A DNA stretch of 9,807 nt from Thermoplasmatota archaeon (GCA_030605515.1 JAUWIE010000049.1:1-9807), one strand, 5' to 3'. Positions 1-7,869 are shown, numbered from the stretch's first letter. Numbers and translations: made by a program. Notes: generated by a model from the sequence alone, not told the origin.

Positions 1-741
1 GTTTACAGATAGATCAGCTGCACAGTTTGGACAATTAAATTTTTTAGATTCGGTATGATTGAACATATCAACAGCAGCATCCCATTGAACAAACTCTTTA
101 CTACAAAAAGGGCATTTTAAAACATCACTCCAAACAGTATAAATAATTTTACCTATTGAACCATCATATAAAAATGTAGTCTTTTTACCTGTTTTTCTAT
201 CAATTGCTTCAGCAGTATGTTTTGTTTCAAACATCCATTTGCATTCATTTTTAACTTCTTTGATAATCTGTGTGGCGTGACGAGTGAATTCTGAAATTGA
301 TATTTTCGTATTATAATTGTATGAAATAAAAGAAGCTAACGGTGAAAGATCATTTAGAATTGCATAACGATTACATCTTGATGCTGCTACGCCTGTCATA
401 CCAGAACCACTGAAACAATCTAACACAATATCATTAGACTCAGTATAATGTTCAATATATTTCTGAATTGCTAATGGGGGGACTTTAGTTGGATACGAAT
501 GCGCCATGTATATTGGATCATTCTTACCCTCAATGACATCTCCTGTGTATGGACTCCGTTGATATATATCATCAACTGGATTATAAGGGTGACCCTTCTT
601 ATGAATAAAATCTGTGATGAAATAATTTGGACATGCTGTATATTTCATTGGATCTGATAAAAATAGAATATCATCAATTTTCCCTAAAGGAAAATCTAGA
701 CTTTTCCATCCTTTTATTTGTTCCAGTATTTCAGAGGTCAT
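1..741 (-). CDS. DNA methyltransferase of BREX/PglX type, N-terminal 247 residues (3' end outside window)
   Basis: This is an open frame running off the window's left edge. It probably encodes an S-adenosylmethionine-dependent DNA methyltransferase that marks host DNA in a BREX-like defence system. Seen: a motif-X-like segment HSYPTKVPPLAIQKYI (about residues 81-96), then the SAM-binding motif I DCFSGSGMTG (108-117), then NDLSPLASF (130-138). A zinc-ribbon-like pair follows, CPFC at 210-213 and CPNC at 237-240. The catalytic (D/N)PPY motif is not in the visible part, and in this X-I order it should come later. The ATG start is well fixed: a strong SD (GGAGGGGA) lies 6 bases upstream, and the ATG overlaps the last 11 bases of the PLD gene, which suggests translational coupling. 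An adenine-specific PglXI-like enzyme is the likely identity, but target base and site cannot be read from this fragment. Confidence 0.8.
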   Translation of the reverse strand, partial: MTSEILEQIKGWKSLDFPLGKIDDILFLSDPMKYTACPNYFITDFIHKKGHPYNPVDDIYQRSPYTGDVIEGKNDPIYMAHSYPTKVPPLAIQKYIEHYTESNDIVLDCFSGSGMTGVAASRCNRYAILNDLSPLASFISYNYNTKISISEFTRHATQIIKEVKNECKWMFETKHTAEAIDRKTGKKTTFLYDGSIGKIIYTVWSDVLKCPFCSKEFVQWDAAVDMFNHTESKKFNCPNCAADLSVN

Positions 742-1738
742 CAATTTTCCCCTCCAGAAATAATCTAAAAGTAGCTACGAAATACAAACAACGATTTAGA
801 TTTCCGGCTCCACCGCCCCCACCAATTTGTTTACCACCAAGATAATCAGGTAAATAATTATGTATATTTTTATATGTATAATTATAATTTTTAAAATTTT
901 TAATTTTTTTAAGGTTTCTAGAATCCATAAATTTTATCCAATATTCTTTAATGTCTGATTTACTTAAAGAAAATAATGATCCTTTTTCGAACACCGATTC
1001 TATGTATTCGGGGTATTTATTATAAAATAGATGTACTGCAAGATAGAACGCACGATAGTGACCGATTAAGTTGTTTTTTCCTCGAGTTGCCACATCAACA
1101 ACATACTCAGCTTGTTCATCATCAATCGTTTCGATAAATCTAATGAAATATTCGAAAGATGGTATGTCATTTATAAATAAAGCTCCATCTTTCTTTATTA
1201 AATCCTGATTTATCAAATCCTCTATTTGATTTTTAATTGTAACAAGATCTTGATTTTCATTAATAAATTGTTCTAAATCAACAATGGATAATTCTTCCAT
1301 TGATGGTTTAATATGTTTGATTCTAAAATTTTCTAATTTTTTCAAATTATTTGCTTTTACAATACATAGTAATTCTTCACCCTTTGAAAAACCCATAATT
1401 GTAAGATTCGAAGATCCAAAAGCTCCAAGATGATGTCCTAAATATAATTTAGCATGAAGACTATTAGTGACCATTATACTTATCTCGGCATTTCTATTGA
1501 GTGCTTCTTTTACAACTTTAAATAAAATATCTGGTGCTGCAAATCCCTTCTGCCATAACTTAAGGTCAAGAGGTTTCGTCCAAAATGAGAATCGTTTAAT
1601 TTCATCATTTTGTACAATATTCTTTATTCTACGAAGGCAACCTCTTGAATAAAATGGAGATACAATATCGACATTAATAGAATCAGAAAATACATTGTTT
1701 AAAATTTCTAATGTTGGTTTTTTAAATTCAAGTGTCAA
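731..1738 (-). CDS. Phospholipase D-like nuclease-family protein (335 aa)
   Basis: This is a single-copy PLD/HKD-type protein. Seen: HAKLYLG at residues 95-101 (H95, K97) followed by FGSSNLT (107-113), the HxK...GSxxN signature. The Asp usually found 5 residues after the Lys is replaced by His102. Proteins with one HKD half generally act as dimers, and many are nucleases. Phosphodiesterase action on DNA or RNA within the defence system is inferred. Residues 140-290 form a helical region I do not recognise. The C-terminus has a glycine run (306-312) followed by NRCLYFVATFRLFLEG. The start is TTG, supported by GGTGA 7 bases upstream; its first bases overlap the TGA that closes the upstream remnant. 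Its 3' end overlaps the methyltransferase start. No SNF2/DEAD helicase domain is attached. Confidence 0.75.
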   Translation of the reverse strand: MTLEFKKPTLEILNNVFSDSINVDIVSPFYSRGCLRRIKNIVQNDEIKRFSFWTKPLDLKLWQKGFAAPDILFKVVKEALNRNAEISIMVTNSLHAKLYLGHHLGAFGSSNLTIMGFSKGEELLCIVKANNLKKLENFRIKHIKPSMEELSIVDLEQFINENQDLVTIKNQIEDLINQDLIKKDGALFINDIPSFEYFIRFIETIDDEQAEYVVDVATRGKNNLIGHYRAFYLAVHLFYNKYPEYIESVFEKGSLFSLSKSDIKEYWIKFMDSRNLKKIKNFKNYNYTYKNIHNYLPDYLGGKQIGGGGGAGNLNRCLYFVATFRLFLEGKIDDL

Positions 1739-1887
1739 ATTGCTCTCACCATGTCTCGATATCTTTCTTTTTACCTGATGTTTTAATCCTTGCTATATCA
1801 ACAAAATCCATAATTTCCTCATCTTTTCCTTTTGGAAAACCTTCTATATCCCTTACAGAGTCGAGGGGCCACTTATCCAGAAATCAT
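1735..1887 (-). pseudogene. Remnant of a methyltransferase-like gene between the ATPase and PLD genes
   Basis: An ATG here overlaps the ATPase stop as ATGA and has GGGGGA just upstream, the arrangement of a coupled downstream gene, but its frame stops after four codons. A one-base shift in a short T run restores an open frame reading roughly M-I-L-D-K-W-P-L-D, then GFPKGKDEEIMDF, and closing with GKKKDIETW and TGA exactly at the PLD start. GFPKGKDEEIMDFVD lines up with DFPLGKIDDILFLSD at residues 16-30 of the intact methyltransferase downstream (F, P, G, K, I and the final D match). After that the similarity ends. The simplest reading is a methyltransferase gene with a frameshift and a large internal deletion. 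The restored frame is also the ATPase frame, so an ATPase C-terminal extension behind a stop is an alternative. Confidence 0.5.
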
Positions 1888-4800
1888 TCCCCCTGTCTTT
1901 TAATTCTGATATTCTTTTTATTGCCCGTTTCAAGTATTTTTTCTTTATATTCATCAAGTTTGTTTGAAAAGGTCTCATAATCTAAAACACTTGTTTCTGA
2001 AAAAATAAAATCTAATAATTCTCTTGGTGAAATTTCTATTTCTGAAAGCTCAGAAAACAGATTATTCAAAGCAGTAATTGTTTCTTGTTCTATTTCACTG
2101 GGTAAACATTTTTCAGATCTAATTTCTTCAACTACTTTCTTTTCAGGAATTGAAAGAAGTTTAACATTATCACTATATGTTTCAATTTCACTAAGAATTG
2201 TATCATTCCATTCTTTTAAGATAACTCCAAGTGATTCCTGAATATTTGAAATTTCTTCATTAATATCAGAGATATCCTTTAGAGTTTCAGGGAAATGACA
2301 CCAAGTACAAAAATAATTTTCTTTAAGTAGATCGTCGGTCAGATTTGTACATCTTGCCTTTGAAAGAGACAACAGTTTTTCTTCAAGTTTGTTTAAATTA
2401 AGAGGATTAATACACCGGATCGCTTTCATATCACGAAGTTTTTTCAACTCATTGCTTCTGCTAACATTTTCAAGACGTTCCCAGTGAATACTTTCCCCAA
2501 TTGTTGTTTTATGTTTCATAAAATACAAATCAATATATTTCTTCTTGTATTGTTGCAGTTTACCTTTTAAAATCCTACGTTGCTCACTATTTAAAATATT
2601 ATCAGTCTCAACAACAAGGGGTTTACATTCAACACGAATTTCATTTAACTGAGCTTTATCAGAACCAGTAAAAACTAAAGGATAAGAATCCATCCAAACC
2701 ATAGAATTCTTCATATATAAAAAATCTCGACTAATAAAATCATTATAATCATCAATAAATCCTTTTAAATTAATAATTAAATCGAGATTCTTGGATATGC
2801 TCTCAATTTGATTATCGTCATATTCAACTTTTCGAAAATCATTAACAGTTTTAACTTCTAGGAAATCATTTACTGGAAATGTATCTAATTCATCGATTTT
2901 GTTAGAAAGCTCTGCTTTATCAACAACTGGGTCTGGTTTAGAAGATAGTTCCTGAAAACTTCTATTAATAATTTCTAAATGTTCTTTTAATTCAAGAGCT
3001 TTTGAGCGAAATTCCTGTACAGCTTTGGTTCTATCTTTTATATTTCTAACATAACCCTGATTTAAACTCAAAGCTCTAAAAAGCTTAATTACTGCATCAA
3101 TTGGAAACTCAGTTTCAAGAGTTGCATATGGAATATCTCTAAATGCACTAATACCAACATTGAAAACATCCTTCAGATCAGATGAAGTAATAGTTCCTCC
3201 GCCACGCTTCCTAAGATTTATCTCACCATTATATGTTAAAGCAACAAGAACAAGATAAATAACTTCAGTATTAAGACCAAAAGGAGTTTTCTGAAGTTTT
3301 CCAACAATATCCTCGATTTTAACATTTTTACCCTTATTTTTTTCAAGTTCTTCAACAATAACTTTCACATACAAAGAATTAGATGTATCAATATTTCCAT
3401 CAATATCCATTAAATCAAGAGAAGACAATATATTTTTCGCATTAGAAAACAAATTCTTCTCCCCTTTACTAAGAAGCTCATTTATTGTACTTTCAACTTC
3501 TCCTTTAATATTTTCATATGAGATCTGATTCAAAAACTTAGGATATTTAGGATACGTAGAACTAAAATATTCATTAAACAAATTTTCTTTCAAATGATGA
3601 AAAAACTCATCAATACTATCAGGTTCCTTACTAATAATTGATTTAACTTTTTTCTTAGAACCATCAATTTCAACTTCCGAATCAATCATCTTCTGCAAAA
3701 TTAAATTTCTAGCAATATCTCTACCCTCATTCTGCCTTTTAATCATTACAGACTTTGCATAATTTTCATTAATCAACAATTTAGTCGCAGCAAGATATTT
3801 CAAAGCATCATCCAGATCCTCAGCGTATTTAATAGAAAGAATAGCAGTATCTTTTGAACTATCAAGTTTAGAACCACTAACATAAGGAGACTTTACAACT
3901 AAGTTAAAATCAAGCTCATCAGATTTAACCTGCTCAGATCCATCATCAAAAATAAAATTACCAAGTCTAAAAGATTTCTTATCAGACCAAGGACAACTAT
4001 CCATAAAAGAACGAACATATGACTCAGCTAAATCAGATTCAATTAAATCAGTATATTTCAAAATCTTTAGCAACTCTTCATTTTCCATTCCTTCAGGAAG
4101 AGTCTTCATTTTTCTTTTTACAACCTCATCATAATCAATACTTTGTTCAGGATTCAAATAATAATAATTATTCTCAGTTTTAGCAATAAACTGACCACTT
4201 GTAACCTCACGAAGCTTATCAAGAATTACAATAATTCTATCAGTGTTTTTAATTGTCTTAGAAGTAATTAATAATTTATTTGCAAGTTCTTCGGGAGTCG
4301 CCCCATTATCAACACTTTTTCCGTGAAGCCTCAAAACAGCAAGAGCTTTAATCAAACGACGAGCATCTTCACGTTTATCCTTGTCAACAAGCTCAATTTT
4401 TGAATCAAGAGTTTCAACAATATCAATCACTGGCCGAACTTCATCAAGGTTTCTAACAGTATGCTTTGAATTAATCTCATCAAAAACACTATCATAAGTA
4501 ACAAACTTTGGAAAATCACAATCTAAGATCTTACTTACCCAAACCATAGCAAACTGAATAACACCACGTTTCTCAAAATAAGGGAGCTCACTAAAAACAT
4601 CAATAACTGAAGGATGAATGGGATACAAACTAATATATTTATCAGGGTCAGAGTTAATAGGAGAAAACATCTTCTTATAATCAGATAGCAACTTGTCTAT
4701 TTGCTCTCTTTTTTCATTATCCTTCTTTAAAACACGCTCAGAAATAACCTTTTTAATATCTTCACGGGAAATCGTAACAATATCAAAACGCTCAGCAACA

Positions 4801-5507
4801 CGTCCAAAACTTACTGCTTCTCCAATATATTTAGGATTTGAAAAAACATTTTCCTGCATAGCGCCAATAAACAAGAAATCCAAAGATTGTGAAACCTGAC
4901 CAAGAATTCTTAAAAACTGCATATCACGATGAATTTGTTGCATAGTTTTCTGCTTTAAAAAATCAGAAATTTCATCAATAACAACTACCAGACCCATCTT
5001 TGGATCTTTCTTTTTAATAGCATTAGTAATATCTTTAATATCTTTCTTGAAATCCTCTACTTTAGAAGGATCTCTCTTAGGAACATCAATACCATGCTTA
5101 TCTTTCAACTGCTGCTCAATTCTATCAAAAAAGAAGTCACTTAGTGCAGAAACACCTGGCTGAAGCTCAAACTGAACAACAGCAAAATCTCTATCAAGAA
5201 CTTCTTTAAAACGATTTTTAACAGCATTATTAGTTATATTGTCAATTAACTCTTTATTCTCTAAAATAGAAACCATCCATGCAAGTAAATGAGATTTACC
5301 CGAGCCATAACCACCTATAATCTGAACAGATTTATGCTTTGGTTTTGAAATATTTTCTGCAACATCAAGAATATGCTCCTTTAAATTGTCAGAAATTATG
5401 TAATCTTTTACAATATTTTTTTTACCATCAGTTGAGTCAATGTCACTATCAATATCAATAACATCTTTAATTTCTACAAAATCAATTAAATCTTTTACTT
5501 TAACCAT
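1884..5507 (-). CDS. Large DUF6079/BrxC-like P-loop ATPase (1207 aa)
   Basis: This is a very large AAA-like ATPase of the kind that forms the core of BREX and related defence systems (BrxC/PglY role). Seen: Walker A GGYGSGKSH at residues 65-73, Walker B LVVVIDE at 173-179 (D178, E179), a sensor-like GAMQENVF at 215-222 and RVAERFDIV at 236-244, which may carry an arginine finger. The middle is mostly charged and helical. Near the C-terminus, Cys1032, Cys1053 and a CTWC pair (1067/1070) could bind zinc. The ATG is sure: it follows the BrxF stop with no gap (TAAATG), and GAGGTGA sits 5 bases upstream. Assignment to DUF6079 rests on length, the N-terminal P-loop style and the BrxF neighbour, recalled rather than searched. 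ATP hydrolysis is very likely; the role in blocking phage replication is inferred. Confidence 0.75.
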   Translation of the reverse strand: MVKVKDLIDFVEIKDVIDIDSDIDSTDGKKNIVKDYIISDNLKEHILDVAENISKPKHKSVQIIGGYGSGKSHLLAWMVSILENKELIDNITNNAVKNRFKEVLDRDFAVVQFELQPGVSALSDFFFDRIEQQLKDKHGIDVPKRDPSKVEDFKKDIKDITNAIKKKDPKMGLVVVIDEISDFLKQKTMQQIHRDMQFLRILGQVSQSLDFLFIGAMQENVFSNPKYIGEAVSFGRVAERFDIVTISREDIKKVISERVLKKDNEKREQIDKLLSDYKKMFSPINSDPDKYISLYPIHPSVIDVFSELPYFEKRGVIQFAMVWVSKILDCDFPKFVTYDSVFDEINSKHTVRNLDEVRPVIDIVETLDSKIELVDKDKREDARRLIKALAVLRLHGKSVDNGATPEELANKLLITSKTIKNTDRIIVILDKLREVTSGQFIAKTENNYYYLNPEQSIDYDEVVKRKMKTLPEGMENEELLKILKYTDLIESDLAESYVRSFMDSCPWSDKKSFRLGNFIFDDGSEQVKSDELDFNLVVKSPYVSGSKLDSSKDTAILSIKYAEDLDDALKYLAATKLLINENYAKSVMIKRQNEGRDIARNLILQKMIDSEVEIDGSKKKVKSIISKEPDSIDEFFHHLKENLFNEYFSSTYPKYPKFLNQISYENIKGEVESTINELLSKGEKNLFSNAKNILSSLDLMDIDGNIDTSNSLYVKVIVEELEKNKGKNVKIEDIVGKLQKTPFGLNTEVIYLVLVALTYNGEINLRKRGGGTITSSDLKDVFNVGISAFRDIPYATLETEFPIDAVIKLFRALSLNQGYVRNIKDRTKAVQEFRSKALELKEHLEIINRSFQELSSKPDPVVDKAELSNKIDELDTFPVNDFLEVKTVNDFRKVEYDDNQIESISKNLDLIINLKGFIDDYNDFISRDFLYMKNSMVWMDSYPLVFTGSDKAQLNEIRVECKPLVVETDNILNSEQRRILKGKLQQYKKKYIDLYFMKHKTTIGESIHWERLENVSRSNELKKLRDMKAIRCINPLNLNKLEEKLLSLSKARCTNLTDDLLKENYFCTWCHFPETLKDISDINEEISNIQESLGVILKEWNDTILSEIETYSDNVKLLSIPEKKVVEEIRSEKCLPSEIEQETITALNNLFSELSEIEISPRELLDFIFSETSVLDYETFSNKLDEYKEKILETGNKKNIRIKRQGE

Positions 5508-5984
5508 TTACTTCACCTCAGGTAAATCAACATTTTCCAACTCAATAGACAAAACATCAGAAAGCTCACGCTCATGATAATCAGGCCTATCGGGAGTTGA
5601 ATAGACAACAATATCTCCTCTAATTTTACCATCCATAAACAGAATACCTTCTTTATTCCCTCGCATATTATACTTAAAAGCACTAAAGGGGCCGATCTTA
5701 TCCATATCGGGAGAAAACAAAATATTGGCATTATATAATACGACTTTATCTTCTATATTTTTTATCCACTTTTTCAACTCAGTACCAATTCTTAACTTTA
5801 CCTTATCTTCAGGTATATTCTCAACTAATTCTAACGCAATCGTTTCAACATCATATGCGGACCAATTTTTTTCCTTAAGATAAATGATAAGAGAGTTAAT
5901 TTTTGCTTTATTATTGCCAACAATAGTCAATAATTTATAGTGATTTGTCCTATTTTCTTTGATCAATGTATCAATATCAACCAT
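5508..5984 (-). CDS. brxF: BrxF-like small P-loop-derived protein (158 aa, ATG start preferred)
   Basis: This small protein is encoded directly before the large ATPase, the place of BrxF in type 3 BREX. The N-terminus from MVDIDTLIKENRTNHYKLL leads into a strand and then IVGNNKAKIN, where a Walker A would be expected; the Gly-Lys-Ser/Thr of a working P-loop is missing, so nucleotide binding is doubtful. Later LSDVLSIELENVDLPEVK ends the protein. I prefer the ATG at 5984, because GGGGA lies 4 bases upstream and because BrxF proteins, as I recall them, have only about 20 residues before the P-loop. A longer version from a TTG at 6050 adds 22 residues but has no SD. Its stop touches the ATPase start, so both products are probably made together and may form a complex. 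The exact role of BrxF is not established. Confidence 0.6.
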   Translation of the reverse strand: MVDIDTLIKENRTNHYKLLTIVGNNKAKINSLIIYLKEKNWSAYDVETIALELVENIPEDKVKLRIGTELKKWIKNIEDKVVLYNANILFSPDMDKIGPFSAFKYNMRGNKEGILFMDGKIRGDIVVYSTPDRPDYHERELSDVLSIELENVDLPEVK

Positions 5985-6065
5985 AGCTTCCCCAGATGGA
6001 CATAATACAAAAGGTATAATACCTTTGTTATAATCAAAAAGATTTTGCAAGAGTTAAAATAATAA

Positions 6066-6728
6066 TTATTTATTTTTCAAGCTGAAATAATTTTCCTTTC
6101 CAATTATTATATGATCCAATACTTTTATCCCTAAGATGTCCCCTGCATTCGTGATAATCTTTGTAACCTCCTTATCTTCACTACTGGGAGTACAATCCCC
6201 GCTTGGATGATTATGAACAAGAATAATTGAATTAGCACTAGCCTTTATTGCGGGATTAAAAACTTCGCGAGGATGAATCAATGATGAATTCAATGTTCCA
6301 ACAGATATCAATTCTTCAGAAATAATCTGATTTTTTGTATTAAGAAGCAATGCATAGAAATGCTCTTTATTCTCATCCTGCAATTTGTCAACATAATGAT
6401 TAAAGACATCTTCTGCAGTCTTGATTTTTTGTTTATAGCCTCCTTTGTTTAATCTGTTTGTCCTTCGGAAGATTTCAAACATGGCTTGGATCCTCATTGC
6501 TTGAATATCATTTTTAAATTCTTTTTCAAGCTCAGTAAGTGATAGATCAGTTAACTTGTTAAAATGATGTTTTGAAAGGACCCTATGAGATAAATCAATG
6601 GCATTCTCTTTTTTATTTCCCCTACCGAGAACAGCTGCTAAAAGCTCAGCATTAGATAGATTAGAAACACCTTTTTTCTTAAGTCTTGTCCAGGGTCTAT
6701 CAAACCAAGGGATCTCACTAATTTTCAT
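6066..6728 (-). CDS. radC: RadC-family JAB/MPN-domain protein (220 aa)
   Basis: Full-length RadC (UPF0758) protein. Seen: an N-terminal helix-hairpin-helix-like segment (about residues 6-45, with RLKKKGVSNLSNAELLAAVLG) and a C-terminal JAB/JAMM metalloprotease fold with EELISVGTLN and HNHPSGD followed by PSSEDKEVT. The two His, the Ser and the Asp are the expected metal-site residues, so the centre is intact. Despite its name, a role in DNA repair is unproven; radC genes are common in mobile elements and defence islands. It is the first gene of the minus-strand operon and ends 81 bases before the preferred BrxF start. It has no SD before its ATG, whereas a TATA-like tract lies about 30 bases upstream, which would fit a leaderless archaeal transcript. 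Whether it takes part in the defence system is unknown. Confidence 0.9.
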   Translation of the reverse strand: MKISEIPWFDRPWTRLKKKGVSNLSNAELLAAVLGRGNKKENAIDLSHRVLSKHHFNKLTDLSLTELEKEFKNDIQAMRIQAMFEIFRRTNRLNKGGYKQKIKTAEDVFNHYVDKLQDENKEHFYALLLNTKNQIISEELISVGTLNSSLIHPREVFNPAIKASANSIILVHNHPSGDCTPSSEDKEVTKIITNAGDILGIKVLDHIIIGKENYFSLKNK

Positions 6729-6740
6729 AATAATTCAACA

Positions 6741-6770
6741 ATATATTATAACATGTAATATATATTTTTT
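6741..6770 (-). promoter_or_regulatory. Putative TATA-type promoter with an inverted repeat for the radC-led operon
   Basis: Read on the minus strand, an AAAAATATATATT tract ends about 28 bases before the radC ATG, the distance expected for an archaeal TATA box on a leaderless transcript. Overlapping it is an inverted repeat, ATATATTA (6741-6748) and TAATATAT (6756-6763), with a 7-base spacer, which could be a repressor site. The region is AT-rich, so such repeats can arise by chance. Confidence 0.35.
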
Positions 6771-6828
6771 GTAACAACTCATACCAAAGCAAATTGAAAT
6801 TAATACTTTCAATGACCCCTAACAGAAG

Positions 6829-6836
6829 TATATAAA
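6829..6836 (+). promoter_or_regulatory. Possible TATA box for the integrase gene
   Basis: GTATATAAA-like bases stand out upstream of the integrase on the plus strand. If used, transcription would start about 25 bases downstream and leave a leader of roughly 95 bases, which contains the palindromic block before the ATG. A second candidate, TTAAATAA near 6883-6890, would give a shorter leader. Composition alone cannot decide between them. Confidence 0.25.
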
Positions 6837-6901
6837 GGATAAAACCTTTACAATTTTTGTTAATATTGGATTAATAATATAATTAAATAAATGGGTCTAA
6901 A

Positions 6902-6945
6902 ATAGTGGCCACTAGAGTGCGGAAACACTATAGCAGCCTGGAGCC
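6902..6945 (+). repeat. GC-rich block of overlapping inverted repeats before the integrase
   Basis: TAGTGGCCACTA (6903-6914) is a perfect 12-base palindrome. It is followed by AGTG-CGGAAA-CACT (6916-6929), and the outer ATAGTG (6902-6907) can instead pair with CACTAT (6926-6931). The unit TAGTG/CACTA thus occurs four times in alternating orientation, and the pairings exclude each other. The block is richer in G+C than the surrounding spacer and ends with the GGAG that probably serves as the integrase SD. An operator, an integrase binding/attachment site or a structured leader are all possible. Confidence 0.45.
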
Positions 6946-6953
6946 ATGATAGA

Positions 6954-7869
6954 ATGATTATCACAGCACCGAGCGAGAATAAAGAAGAAATTAGTTATAA
7001 ACCTTTTTCCAAGGAATGCCTTAACCAAAGCACAATCAACTTTTTTAATACCAAACTATATTCATTTTTAACTAATTCACCTGCTGAATTAGGAGGAGGT
7101 AAAAATCAAGAATGGAAAACATTTTTAGAAAACATAAGCCAACACCATGTCGAACAAACAAATCCCCAGTTGGACGGGGAGGACATGGGTGAACAAGGTT
7201 ATGTAAAGCAAAAATTAAATGTTGAACAATTCAAAAACCCATATATTTTAAAACCAGATGAATACAGTACTCAACAAGAACTATTCAACGCAATTAAATA
7301 CTGGTGGACACACAAAAAACGAAAAAGTGAAAGCACTGCCAAAAAACGAGTAGCTATGGCCAAAAGAATGAGTAAACATCCAGTATTTCCAGTAAACTGG
7401 AAACAACTAAACCAAAACCAGATCATAGCATATCTCGAACACAGAGAGTATACTGAAGATGCAGGAAAATGTGCCCTACGAAATGAATGGGACACCATCA
7501 ACATGTTTGCAAAAGCCTACGGAGAAACAACAGAATCTTGGGGATACATACCACCAAGTAGACCACCGGCAAAAGTAAAAATCATACCACTGCCAAAAAC
7601 AGCACACGCCATCATTCACCATAAATACAGCAAAAACAAATATACAAACGCACTTTTTCAATACATCCTCATGCATGGATTTATCATTGGATGGAGGCCA
7701 AGTGAACTTGTGATACAGAAAGTATCCGATATCAACCTTGAGGATGGATACATGATCATCACAGAAACAAAAAAACATAATCAGTTAAGACAAGTATTCC
7801 CTGAACAAGCACTGATGACAAAGAAACAATGCAAAAGCCTAAAGAACTGGATAGACCACTGGAGACCAA
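6954..7869 (+). CDS. Tyrosine recombinase (phage-type integrase), 5' exon only, split by a group II intron
   Basis: This is the 5' part of an integrase that would catalyse site-specific integration or excision of a mobile element. Seen: a long basic N-terminal region, a SAM-like core-binding domain (about residues 104-200, with TAKKRVAMAKRMSKHP), and the start of the catalytic domain with box I GWRPSEL (catalytic Arg248) and the beta-hairpin Lys in ETKKHNQ (273/274). Box II (HxxR) and the nucleophilic Tyr are missing; they must lie in the 3' exon beyond the window. Left unspliced, the frame runs into the intron and stops at a TAG at 7893-7895, giving a dead 313-residue product. The intron lies after the first base of codon 306. 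GGAG 10 bases before the ATG is the likely SD. The gene points away from the defence operon and probably belongs to a separate integrated element. Confidence 0.8.

Noticed and set aside
627..845. Plus-strand open frames opposite the defence genes (also near 1467, 1732 and 4693)
   Set aside because: They are antisense to clear protein-coding genes, short, lack SD sites and show hydrophobic or low-complexity shadow translations.
6833..6850. TAAAGG-ATAAAA-CCTTTA hairpin followed by Ts as a terminator
   Set aside because: The stem is six mostly A-T pairs and no gene ends nearby on the plus strand; it overlaps the candidate TATA box.
6895..6945. tRNA-like or other RNA gene before the integrase
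   Set aside because: The hairpins do not form a cloverleaf: no acceptor stem, T-loop consensus or CCA end can be placed.
6946..6957. Three-codon ORF (ATG ATA GAA TGA) overlapping the integrase ATG
   Set aside because: The GGAG is only two bases from this ATG, too close to act as SD, and it fits the integrase ATG better.
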